A stretch of DNA of 64,000 nucleotides from Azophilus sp965200465 (GTDB taxonomy: Bacteria; Pseudomonadota; Gammaproteobacteria; Pseudomonadales; Azotimanducaceae), in NCBI GenBank assembly GCA_965200465.1, contig OZ241358.1, positions 3,100,001-3,164,000 of the forward strand, read 5' to 3'. The position numbers and the translations under genes are program-made. Under the pieces are notes generated by a model that made no database searches, was not told the origin of the DNA, and worked only from the letters and a program-made list of their open reading frames with translations. Every line of letters starts with the position of its first letter. The first letter of the stretch is position 1. Shown one piece after another: positions 45,370 through 53,346 of the stretch.

Positions 45370-46665
45370 ATGACCCCAAAAAGCCTTAAGTTGACCTTGT
45401 TGGCGGCGTTCGTGCTGCTAAGTCCAGCAGCGTTCGCCGCCGAGCCCGCAGGTTTGGACACCGGCACCACGGCCTGGATGCTCATGGCGTCCGTGCTGGG
45501 CATCATGATGACTGTGCCGGGCATCGCCATGTTCTACGGCGGCATGGTTCGGCGCAAGAACATGCTGTCCATCGCCGGGCAGTGCTTCGCCATCTGCTGC
45601 CTCATCTCCGTGCTTTGGATGCTGATCGGCTACAGTATTGCCTTCTCCGGCACCAATGATTACGTCGGCAATCTCGACCAACTGCTGCTTACCGAACTGA
45701 ACGTTCGGGACCTGCACGTCGCCGGCTTCCCCGAATCCCTCTACGTTGTTTTCCAACTTGCGTTCGGCGTGGTTGCCGGAGCGCTCATCACCGGCGCCGT
45801 GGCTGACCGAATGAAGTTCTCCGCCATGCTGTGGTTCATCGGGCTTTGGTCCGTGGTTGTTTACGCGCCGGTTGTGCATTGGATATGGGGCGGCGGCTTT
45901 CTTAAGGACGAAGGTGTGCTCGATTACGCCGGCGGCACCATCGTTCACATCAACGCCGGCATCGCCGGCTTGGTGGCTTGCCTAATCGTCGGCAAGCGCA
46001 CCGGCTACGGCGCCGAGAACATGGCGCCGCACAATCCCCTGTTCAGCGTCATCGGCGTGTCCCTGCTGTGGATTGGCTGGTTTGGTTTCAGCGCCGGCTC
46101 CTCCTTGGCGGCCGGCACCAACGCCGCCTTGGCCATGCTGGTAAGCCAAACTTCGGCGGCGGCCGGCGCCCTGACTTGGATGCTTTACGAATGGGCGGTG
46201 CTGAAGAAGCCGAGCATTTTAGGCTTGGTTTCCGGCGCCGTGGCGGGCTTGGTGGCGGTCACTCCGGCGGCCGGCTATGTGTCCCCAGCCGGCGCCATCG
46301 CCATCGGCATCATCGCCGGCTTCAGTTGCTGCTGGGCTTGCGCTTGGCTGAAGTACAGCCTTGGCTATGACGACGCCCTGGACGTGTTCGGCATCCACGG
46401 CATCGGCGGGCTGCTGGGCGCAGTTCTCACCGGCGTGTTCGCCCTTGAGGAAATCGGCAACGCCAGCGGCGCCGTGGAGGGCAACATCATGCAGGTCTGG
46501 GTGCAGGTCGAAGGCGTGCTGGTCGTGAGCGCCTGGAGCGCCATTGGCACCGCCGTCATCCTCTACCTCATCAAAATCTTCATGAGGCTGCGCGTCAGCG
46601 AAGAAGACGAAGCGGAGGGGCTGGACTACAGCCAGCACGGCGAAGCCATAGGCGCAGACGGTTGA
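45370..46665 (+). CDS. amt: Ammonium transporter, Amt/MEP/Rh family
   Basis: Inner-membrane ammonium channel of 431 residues. A signal-like N-terminus (LTLLAAFVLLSPAAFAAE) is typical of proteobacterial AmtB. Conserved segments are VPGIAMFYGGMVRRKNML, GALITGAVADRMKF, WFIGLWSVVVYAPVVHWIWG, DYAGGTIVHINAGIAGLV (twin-His 1), NPLFSVIGVSLLWIGWFGFSAGSS and DVFGIHGIGGLLGAVLTGVF (twin-His 2). All expected pore residues appear present. No glnK gene is adjacent, which is unusual. The ATG at 45370 is the first that gives the signal; the longer frame is not credible. Confidence 0.95.
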   Translation: MTPKSLKLTLLAAFVLLSPAAFAAEPAGLDTGTTAWMLMASVLGIMMTVPGIAMFYGGMVRRKNMLSIAGQCFAICCLISVLWMLIGYSIAFSGTNDYVGNLDQLLLTELNVRDLHVAGFPESLYVVFQLAFGVVAGALITGAVADRMKFSAMLWFIGLWSVVVYAPVVHWIWGGGFLKDEGVLDYAGGTIVHINAGIAGLVACLIVGKRTGYGAENMAPHNPLFSVIGVSLLWIGWFGFSAGSSLAAGTNAALAMLVSQTSAAAGALTWMLYEWAVLKKPSILGLVSGAVAGLVAVTPAAGYVSPAGAIAIGIIAGFSCCWACAWLKYSLGYDDALDVFGIHGIGGLLGAVLTGVFALEEIGNASGAVEGNIMQVWVQVEGVLVVSAWSAIGTAVILYLIKIFMRLRVSEEDEAEGLDYSQHGEAIGADG

Positions 46666-46776
46666 ATCGACGACTCATCGGTCAGCAATGGCTCGCGGTG
46701 CATCGGCGTTCGCACTACGCTTGAAACGCGGGACCGAATAAGTTGATCTGCAAGCCGGACGAGGCGTCCGTGACTG

Positions 46777-48459
46777 ATGCGCGAATCCACTCTGGAATCC
46801 AAGGCTTGGTGCCTTGCTTTGGCGGCCCTCATGGGGCTGGGCCTTGCGTTTTTCGTCTATCCGCCATCCTTCATTGCCGGGGAGGCGGCGCGGTTCCAGG
46901 CTTTTGACCTCCATGCCAACGATGCGGTGGAGTATTGGCTGGCTTGGCGGGCGCTTGTTGAGCATGGGCGCCCTTGGCCGTCCCTGTGGAGCGACGTCTT
47001 CAACCATCCCGAAGGGTTTCCCGTCACCATTTTGGACGGCCTGCCGTTGGCGGCCACCCTGGTGCGGCCCCTGCTGCCTTGGCTGCCGGAGGGCTTCCAC
47101 TATTTTGGCCTTTGGACAGCGTTTGCGGTCGTCCTGCAAGGAGTGGCGGGGGTTGTCTTGGCCCGCGCCGCCGGCTTGCGCCACATCGCTCCCTGCCTAT
47201 GCGCCGCCGTCTTGGCCCTGTGCATGCCCATCTTTGTCGGCCGGCTCGTGGTGTCCCACGTTGCCCTATCCACCCAGGGATTGTTGATCCTAGCCCTAGC
47301 CCTTTGCGTTCAGGCCTCCCGAAAGCCACCGCCCTTGGCGCTCATCTTTCCATGCGCCGCCGCTCTGGCCCCGGCCGCCTTGGCCGTGCATCCGCTGTTG
47401 GGGCTGCAAGTGCTGCTGTTCGGCTTGCTGGCCTTGGGGCTTGCGCCGGCGCCGGCCCTCCATCGCATTTGCGCCGGGTTTGCCCTGGCGCTGTTGTGCG
47501 CCTTGCTGTGTTGGGGCCTTGGGCTGTTTTCGCTGGCCGGCCTCGGCAACAAAGTCGGGCTGGGCTCCTTTGGCTTTTCGCCTTGGGCGATGTTGGCCGG
47601 GGAGCCGGACACCTTGCGCGAGCTGTATCGGCTGCCCTCTTCCGAACAGGACGCTTGGTTGGGTTGGGGATGTATTCTTCTGCTGGCGGCTGCGGTTATC
47701 CTGCCGCCTCGCCTGCGGCTGCGCAGCACGGCGCTTGCGTGGATGGTTTTGGCTCTTGCGGTGGTCGCCATCTCGCCTTGGCTGCGGCACGGAACGCACT
47801 TTATCGATTTTTCGTCTCTGCTGCCGGACTTCGTCATCGACCTGTACGCCATGCATCGCGCCACGGTGCGCCTTGCTTGGCCGGCGGTGATCTGCCTGAC
47901 GTTCCTGCCGCTGGCGCACATCGTCCGCACTTGGCCGCGCCGCCGCGCCGCCGTCGCCTTGAGCTTGGCGCTGCCCCTGCAACTGCTCTCCATTTACCCT
48001 TACTGGGAGAGTGAGCATCGGCAGGCGCGGCTACCGACGCCCAGCTTGGCGCCGTTGCCCTCCCTGCTGAACGGCGGCAGCCGGTTGCTGACCCTGCCCG
48101 AAGCGGGCGGCGAGGCGATGACGCGGGTGCATCTGCGCTATGCGAAGCACTTGGCGTTGGAGACCCAGATGCCGCTGGAAGGCGGAGGCTTCGCCCGCCC
48201 TCCCAAGGCGGATTACGACCGTCGTCGGCGCGACTTGGAGACTTCCCAAGGCCCCGGCGCCCGCTATCTGGCGGCTGCGCCGCCTGCGGTGGCCCGCTTG
48301 GGGGAAGCACCGCCCCAGAACCCACCCCCAAGCGCCATCCCGCAAAGCCTGCCGCCCGTTCCCGACCCGCTCCACTGCACGGTCTGGGAAGTGCTGTTGG
48401 TCTGCCGAGCGACGCCGCTTGATTCGAACATCGGCTCCATCCGTCCATCCCTTGGATAG
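46777..48459 (+). CDS. Polytopic membrane protein, DUF6311/GT-C glycosyltransferase-like
   Basis: Protein of 560 residues with about ten to eleven hydrophobic helices (ALAALMGLGLAFFVYPPS, LWTAFAVVLQGVAGVVLARA, GFALALLCALLCWGLGLF, STALAWMVLALAVVAIS). An early loop FDLHANDAVEYWLAWRALVE and PWPSLWSDVFNHPEGFPVTILDGLPLAA resembles the first loop of DUF6311/GT-C-like enzymes, where acidic residues act in lipid-linked sugar transfer. The C-terminal part is soluble and Pro-rich. Substrate unknown. Start ATG 46777 has only a distant GAGG. It converges on the rdhA-like gene across the MITE-like element. Confidence 0.65.
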   Translation: MRESTLESKAWCLALAALMGLGLAFFVYPPSFIAGEAARFQAFDLHANDAVEYWLAWRALVEHGRPWPSLWSDVFNHPEGFPVTILDGLPLAATLVRPLLPWLPEGFHYFGLWTAFAVVLQGVAGVVLARAAGLRHIAPCLCAAVLALCMPIFVGRLVVSHVALSTQGLLILALALCVQASRKPPPLALIFPCAAALAPAALAVHPLLGLQVLLFGLLALGLAPAPALHRICAGFALALLCALLCWGLGLFSLAGLGNKVGLGSFGFSPWAMLAGEPDTLRELYRLPSSEQDAWLGWGCILLLAAAVILPPRLRLRSTALAWMVLALAVVAISPWLRHGTHFIDFSSLLPDFVIDLYAMHRATVRLAWPAVICLTFLPLAHIVRTWPRRRAAVALSLALPLQLLSIYPYWESEHRQARLPTPSLAPLPSLLNGGSRLLTLPEAGGEAMTRVHLRYAKHLALETQMPLEGGGFARPPKADYDRRRRDLETSQGPGARYLAAAPPAVARLGEAPPQNPPPSAIPQSLPPVPDPLHCTVWEVLLVCRATPLDSNIGSIRPSLG

Positions 48460-48512
48460 GGTGCGTTGGCTTTTGTGACCGAGGGGCGCCTTGCAACGCG
48501 CTTCAACGATTC

Positions 48513-48645
48513 CTTGACAGCCTGTCGGACTTTGCCGCCAAGTGTCTGATTCATAAGGAGTCCATGTTTTCCGTGAAAACAAGAAAATGCTTATAATTTA
48601 ATAAGTTACATGTTGCGAAAAGCCCAAGCCCGACAGGCCGTCAAG
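48513..48645. mobile_element. 133-bp inverted-repeat element (MITE-like)
   Basis: Left end CTTGACAGCCTGTCGGACTT (48513-48532) and the reverse complement of the right end (48626-48645) match at 18 of 20 positions. The interior is AT-rich (AATGCTTATAATTTAATAAG) and non-coding, unlike neighbouring DNA. It lies between convergent genes. A left-end copy occurs at about 2866-2885, also flanked by CCCCAATCC. Upstream ACTTCAACGATTCCTT-type sequence recurs at about 60969-60985. I could not identify a target-site duplication or an autonomous parent. Confidence 0.65.
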
Positions 48646-48659
48646 CGGATTGGGGGGAT

Positions 48660-50843
48660 CTAGTCGGCTGCAACAGCGTTCGACTGGACTGCAGGCACCA
48701 GCGCAGGCGGGACGTAGTGTGCTGGCTTCTCTCCGCCTTGGGCGCGGCGGGCGACGGCGGCGTCAACGGTTTCGATGAGCTTGGCCCGGTCCACGGCGGC
48801 GCGGTGGTTGACCGGCTTCGCCTGCACGGCGCCTGGCGGCGGCATGTCGGCGGCGTGGTAGTAGCCCACCGGGGATTTGCGGCCCGTGGTGTCCGCGGTG
48901 CAGTCCAAGTCCCTTTCATTGACGCCGGCCGGCGGCTTGACCGCCACGCCGTCCACCATTTCCAAGTCCTGCCACCAGCGCTTGACCGAGTTGCGCCAAC
49001 CGAAGCGGAACAGGTCGTCAAGACGCACCGCCAAGGGAACCAGCAAGGGCTTCAGCCAGAAGGCGTGGACGCCGAGCCAAGTGCCGACCCGATGCACCAA
49101 GGCGCCGTCGGCGGAAACCACCTTGTTGAGGGGGCAGGTCTTCATGCAGCGGCCGCAGGCGGAGCCCTTTTGGTTGGTGATGCGGTAGCGGGTGCAGCGC
49201 TCCACATCGGGCTTCCAGATTTCATAGCCGTTGAACATAACCTTGCCGCCGAAGGGAATGGCGCTGACCGGGCATTCCCGGGCGCACTTCAGGCAGCGGC
49301 TGCAAAAATACTGGAGGCCGAAGTCGATGGGCTTGTCCGGGACGAGAGGCAGGTCCGTAGTCAGCACCACGGACTTGAAACGGGGGCCGACGAAGGGATT
49401 GAGGGCCAACTCCCCGATGCGGCTGAGTTCGCCGAGGCCAGCCAGCAGAATCAAGGGGATGTGCAGAACTTCGCTGTCCGCGTTGGTTTGCGGCCGGGCC
49501 GCAACCCCTTGGCTGCGCAGAAACTCCGCCATCACCCCGGCGATTTCCGCGCCGCGCAGATAGCCGCGCATGGACTGGCAGCCGGAAATCCAGTCGTCGC
49601 CGCTCGCGCCCTCCATGGTGTCGTAGCCCTGGTCGATGAGCATCACCACCGCGTACCTATGGCGCTTGGCGATGGGTTCGCCATTGGCCCGATGGGAGTA
49701 CCAAGCGTAGTCGGGAACTTCGCATACGCCGGTCAGGTCCGCCCCTAGGTGGTAGGAGAGGGACTTGAGAGCGCGAGCGTTGGCCTCGGCGTCGGCAAAA
49801 GCGCCTTGGTCGGCCGGCGCCACGGGACCGTCTTGATGGGGAACCATGGAGCGCAGCACGGGCATCATCCCGTAGGTGAGGGGATGCTTGTAGGCGAAGC
49901 GCTTGACTTCCCGCTGCGCCTTCGGCCCCAAATCACCGTGCCCAGCCCGCACGAAGAAGTTGGCCCGCTGCGGCACCCGGGGCACCTCATCCTCAAGAAT
50001 CAGCGTAGTGGGCCGCTCCACCCGCCGCACCCATTCCATCGGATAACGGCTTAGGTCAGAGCGGCGCTTGGCGCAACGGCGGCGCTCCCGTCCGGAGACG
50101 GCGCCGTTGGCGCCCCACCAATAGCGCAGCGGGTTGACCTTGGCGTTCGCCGCCAACGGCAAGTCCAAGGCCAAGGCGTAGTTGATGGTGACGGCCGCCA
50201 GCGCAAAGCCTTCCCCGACAAAGGGGCTGGCCAGCCGGCCCGCCGCCGAGCGCCGCGCCACCCCGGCCAGCACGGCCAAGGACTCCAGCGCCACCGAGCT
50301 CCGGCCCTCGCTATGGGCTTGGGCGGAATGCCCCAAGGCGCGAATGTGGCCGGCGATGCAGGCGGCGATCTCCAATGCGCGCAGCCGGGCGATCTCCCGT
50401 TCGCTGCCGCGCAGCCAATGGTGCGCCGGATTGTCCGGCTCCACCTCCCGTCCATGCGCCGCCAGAATGACCACCGCATGGCTGTGGTCCAGGGCCTCTC
50501 CCCGCCAAGCCCATTGCGGGAGTTCGCAGATGCCGGCGTGGCTGGCGTCCAAGTAGTAGGCGGCGCCCTTGATCTCCCCGGCCCGTCGCTCCAAGTCCTC
50601 GCTGCCCTGCGACTCTTTGGGAGCGCATTCCCCTTGCGCGAAAGCGGAGAAGACATCGGCGTATTGGCGCGCCGCGGCCGCCAAGGGCTTTGGCTCCGGC
50701 GCCTCGGCCTTCGCCGGCACCCATTGCGCCCGCTCCGCCTCCCCCCGCTCCACCTCGATGAGGCTTGCATCCCTCTTCAGGGCCTCCAAGGGATAGGGGC
50801 CAAGCTGCACCGGCCGCCGGTGGCCGCGGTCTCTAAGAAGCAT
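48660..50843 (-). CDS. rdhA: Reductive-dehalogenase-like cobalamin/Fe-S protein with duplicated N-domain
   Basis: Protein of 727 residues resembling RdhA, which removes halogens from organohalides using cobalamin and two [4Fe-4S] clusters. Cluster motifs are C514-x2-C-x2-C-x3-CP (CSRCLKCARECP) and C550-x12-C-x2-C-x3-CP (ending CGRCMKTCPLNK). Two related cobalamin-domain-like segments occur, about residues 90-235 (GAAYYLDASHAGICELPQWAW ... LASPFVGEGFALAAVTINYAL) and 350-505 (SLSYHLGADLTGVCEVPDYAW ... LALNPFVGPRFKSVVLTTDLPL). No Tat signal or membrane partner (RdhB) is seen, so it is predicted cytoplasmic, as in the soluble catabolic type. No C-terminal reductase domain is fused; an external electron donor is needed. 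AAGGA precedes ATG 50843. Confidence 0.78.
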   Translation of the reverse strand: MLLRDRGHRRPVQLGPYPLEALKRDASLIEVERGEAERAQWVPAKAEAPEPKPLAAAARQYADVFSAFAQGECAPKESQGSEDLERRAGEIKGAAYYLDASHAGICELPQWAWRGEALDHSHAVVILAAHGREVEPDNPAHHWLRGSEREIARLRALEIAACIAGHIRALGHSAQAHSEGRSSVALESLAVLAGVARRSAAGRLASPFVGEGFALAAVTINYALALDLPLAANAKVNPLRYWWGANGAVSGRERRRCAKRRSDLSRYPMEWVRRVERPTTLILEDEVPRVPQRANFFVRAGHGDLGPKAQREVKRFAYKHPLTYGMMPVLRSMVPHQDGPVAPADQGAFADAEANARALKSLSYHLGADLTGVCEVPDYAWYSHRANGEPIAKRHRYAVVMLIDQGYDTMEGASGDDWISGCQSMRGYLRGAEIAGVMAEFLRSQGVAARPQTNADSEVLHIPLILLAGLGELSRIGELALNPFVGPRFKSVVLTTDLPLVPDKPIDFGLQYFCSRCLKCARECPVSAIPFGGKVMFNGYEIWKPDVERCTRYRITNQKGSACGRCMKTCPLNKVVSADGALVHRVGTWLGVHAFWLKPLLVPLAVRLDDLFRFGWRNSVKRWWQDLEMVDGVAVKPPAGVNERDLDCTADTTGRKSPVGYYHAADMPPPGAVQAKPVNHRAAVDRAKLIETVDAAVARRAQGGEKPAHYVPPALVPAVQSNAVAAD

Positions 50844-51291
50844 CGCAGTCTTCCTTCTGCGCCTTCGCCCGCCCGCTTATCGCCTTTTCGCCGCCCCTTG
50901 CCAAGCCTAGCGCCTGAACGTCAGCGGGCTGGGCGTTCGCTTCGGGCCGTTCCAGGATTCATTCAGCCGCCCAACCTTAACCCAATTCCGGCAATCATTG
51001 GCCCTGCGCGCCGAACCGACGGTCGGCGGCGGGCGTTTGCGGCTTGATGGGAGTGGTGTTAGCAACAAAGAGAAGTGTCCGTTTTTGCTGCGGAGGGCGC
51101 GGGCAAGGCTTGATGGGAGTGGTTGACAGGGCTGGAAGTTCTCATTACTTTAACTATTAACTAAGTTCTTTCAATCCAGGAACGGCGGCGAGCGGCCAAT
51201 GCACGTTCGCCCACTCCGAACTCATGGGCTACCAGATGCGGGAGGGCGCAGTCCACGAAGGCGAACGCGACGCTCGGCGGATGTTGGAGAC
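50844..51291. other. Intergenic region with 17-nt direct repeats
   Basis: No gene is supported here. GGCTTGATGGGAGTGGT occurs twice (51041-51057 and 51107-51123), 66 nt apart start to start. The second copy is followed by an AT-rich block (ATTACTTTAACTATTAACTAAG, 51145-51166) that could contain a promoter for the thioesterase gene or for rdhA on the other strand. Confidence 0.55.
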
Positions 51292-51786
51292 ATGACGGCA
51301 GGCAAGGCTTTCCCCAACGCGGCTGAAGGGAGCCCTGTTGCGCAGCCAAGCGGAGGCATGGCGGCGGGCCGGACCTTCTCCAAGGAGATTCACGTCAATT
51401 GGGGTGAATCGGACCCCTTTGGGCTGGTCTATTACCCCCGGGAGCTCGCTTGGTTCAACGACTTGGAGCATGACCTGCTGCGCCAAGTCGGCTACCCCAC
51501 GGAGCGGATGATCCAAGAAGGCCGCCAAGCCTTCGTGATGGGCGAAGTGCATTTTCGCTTCGTCGGCCCCGCCGCCTACGGCGAAAAGGTGCGCTGCTCC
51601 ATCGCCTTGCAGGAAATGCGCGAACGCACTGTCCATTGGCGTTGCACCGCGCTGAACCTAACCACCGGAGCGCAGGTCACCGAGGGCCGCGCCGTGCGCA
51701 TCTTCGCCCAGATTCAGGAAGACGGCAACCTGAAGTCCCAGCCCATCCCAGATGCAATCCGCCAAGCTCTGAAGCGGATGTTTTAG
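51292..51786 (+). CDS. Hot-dog acyl-CoA thioesterase (YbgC/4HBT family)
   Basis: Cytosolic thioesterase of 164 residues. The 4-hydroxybenzoyl-CoA thioesterase signature is present: WGESDPFGLVYYPRELAWFNDLEHDLL, with the catalytic Asp of SDPFG. Later strands VHFRFVGPAAYGEKVRCSIAL and TEGRAVRIFAQ complete the hot-dog fold. The acyl substrate is not predictable. ATG 51292 gives a 20-residue polar extension; ATG 51358 is the alternative. Both have GGAG unusually close, so the start is uncertain. Confidence 0.85.
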   Translation: MTAGKAFPNAAEGSPVAQPSGGMAAGRTFSKEIHVNWGESDPFGLVYYPRELAWFNDLEHDLLRQVGYPTERMIQEGRQAFVMGEVHFRFVGPAAYGEKVRCSIALQEMRERTVHWRCTALNLTTGAQVTEGRAVRIFAQIQEDGNLKSQPIPDAIRQALKRMF

Positions 51787-51904
51787 GGCTGCCCACAGGA
51801 GTTTCGTGTCATCGCCTTGGGTGGCGGAGGATAGCGCCGCCTCTTGATTTTTCCTTGAAAGTCCGTAGTTGACATGACGATTTTCAAGAAATAATCTGCC
51901 ATGC

Positions 51905-53092
51905 ATGTTGATTGAGCGCCCCCAAGCCATCCGCCGGGTTGCCGAATCGTTTCGTGTGCATCCCGCCGTGGCCATCGTCGGCCCGCGGCAATGCGGCAAA
52001 TCGACTCTGGCGCGGATGCTGGCCGCCAACGAGCGCGAGGTCGCTTTCTTCGACTTGGAGAGGGCGGTGGACCAGCGCCGCTTGCAGTCCCCGGAACAGA
52101 CCCTTGCCCCGCTCACGGGCTTGGTGGTCATTGATGAGGTGCAACGCCAGCCGGCGCTGTTCGAGACCTTGCGCGTGTTGCTCGACAGGCCAAGTTCGCA
52201 AACCCGCTTCCTGTTGCTCGGCAGCGCTTCGCCGGCGCTGACCAAGAACGCATCGGAAACGCTGGCCGGGCGAGTGGGCTGGGTGGACCTGTCCGGCTTC
52301 AACATCGGCGAAGTCTGCCCCGATGGGTTGGGCGGAACGACCGATTGGCGCACCCTGTGGCGGCGGGGAGGCTTTCCGCGCAGCTATCTTGCGCCGGACG
52401 ACTCCGCATCGGCGCTCTGGCGGGACGACTTCCTGCGCACGTTTCTGGAGCGGGACGTTCCACAGCTCGGCATCGCCATACCGGCCGACGCGCTGCGGCG
52501 CTTCTGGACCATGGTGGCCCACTATCAGGGGCAGGTTTGGAACGCCGCGGAATTCGCCAGGGCCCTCGGCGCCAGCCAAGCCACCGCTCGCCGCTACCTG
52601 GACATTCTCAGCGGCGCCTACATGGTGCGGGTGCTTCCGCCTTGGCACGAGAACCTGAAAAAACGCCAAGTGAAGGCGCCGAAGATCTATGTGCGGGACG
52701 CCGGCCTGCTGCACGCCCTGTTGGAACTGCCGTCCGCGCACACCCTGTTCGGGCACCCCAAGGTGGGCGCTTCGTTCGAAGGGTTCGCCATTGAGCAGAT
52801 TCTTTCGCACTCCGGCCTGCGCACCGCCAGTTTTTGGGCCACCCACGGCGGCGCCGAACTGGACCTGATGGCGACGGTTGCAGGGCAGCGGCACGGATTT
52901 GAAGTGAAATACAGCGACGCCCCCGGCACCACCCGCTCCATGCGGGTGGCGCTGCGGGACTTGCGGCTCAAACACCTGTGGATCATTTACCCCGGCGACG
53001 AAGCCTATTCGCTGGACGAACGAATCTCAGCCCTGCCCATCGGCGCAATTACTGAATTCAGGTTCCCATCCAGGTTCGTGCCGTCCAGCTAA
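51905..53092 (+). CDS. AAA ATPase with DUF4143 domain
   Basis: Protein of 395 residues in the AAA_14-DUF4143 family. Walker A is IVGPRQCGKSTLARML, Walker B LVVIDEVQ, and the sensor region LLLGSASPAL. The middle has the winged-helix-like LGASQATARRYLDILSGAYMV, and the C-terminal DUF4143 region includes KAPKIYVRDAGLLHALLEL, GASFEGFAIEQIL and a PD-(D/E)XK-like ending (GGAELDLMATVAGQRHGFEVKYSD). Function is poorly defined; often carried in islands and proposed to act on nucleic acids. It begins the accessory region running to the window end. Confidence 0.85.
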   Translation: MLIERPQAIRRVAESFRVHPAVAIVGPRQCGKSTLARMLAANEREVAFFDLERAVDQRRLQSPEQTLAPLTGLVVIDEVQRQPALFETLRVLLDRPSSQTRFLLLGSASPALTKNASETLAGRVGWVDLSGFNIGEVCPDGLGGTTDWRTLWRRGGFPRSYLAPDDSASALWRDDFLRTFLERDVPQLGIAIPADALRRFWTMVAHYQGQVWNAAEFARALGASQATARRYLDILSGAYMVRVLPPWHENLKKRQVKAPKIYVRDAGLLHALLELPSAHTLFGHPKVGASFEGFAIEQILSHSGLRTASFWATHGGAELDLMATVAGQRHGFEVKYSDAPGTTRSMRVALRDLRLKHLWIIYPGDEAYSLDERISALPIGAITEFRFPSRFVPSS

Positions 53093-53130
53093 TGTTGGGC
53101 GAGCAAGCTCACGCCCTTCGCCGCGGTGCC

Positions 53131-53150
53131 GCCAGCCGCCTGTGCAGGCT
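53131..53150. repeat. Left copy of 20-nt repeat flanking the RloAB module
   Basis: GCCAGCCGCCTGTGCAGGCT is identical to 55282-55301, in the same orientation. The right copy lies in an IS30-family transposase remnant, and the weaker similarity on both sides (CGCCGCGG upstream) suggests this is also a transposase scrap. The two copies bracket the RloA/RloB-like genes. Confidence 0.75.
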
Positions 53151-53300
53151 CCTAGCGATGCGATGCACGAACCGGCCGCCGTAGGTCTGCGGCACCGGCA
53201 ATTCGCCACTGTCCTGCGGTTGGGCTCGCGCCTAGGCCGCGTGAGGGCTGCCACCAAAGGTCACACACCCGATAGTGGCGGTCTGTACGCTTTTTCGTGC

Positions 53301-53322
53301 TATTCTCGGCAAAATCTGCCGA
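53301..53322 (+). promoter_or_regulatory. Palindrome and -10-like box upstream of rloA-like gene
   Basis: TATTCT (53301-53306) overlaps a perfect inverted repeat TCGGCA-aaatc-TGCCGA (53306-53322), ending 24 nt before the GTG start. It may be an operator or a small transcript hairpin; no good -35 was found. Confidence 0.35.
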
Positions 53323-53346
53323 ATTGGGCGCTGAAAGAGGTTGCAA

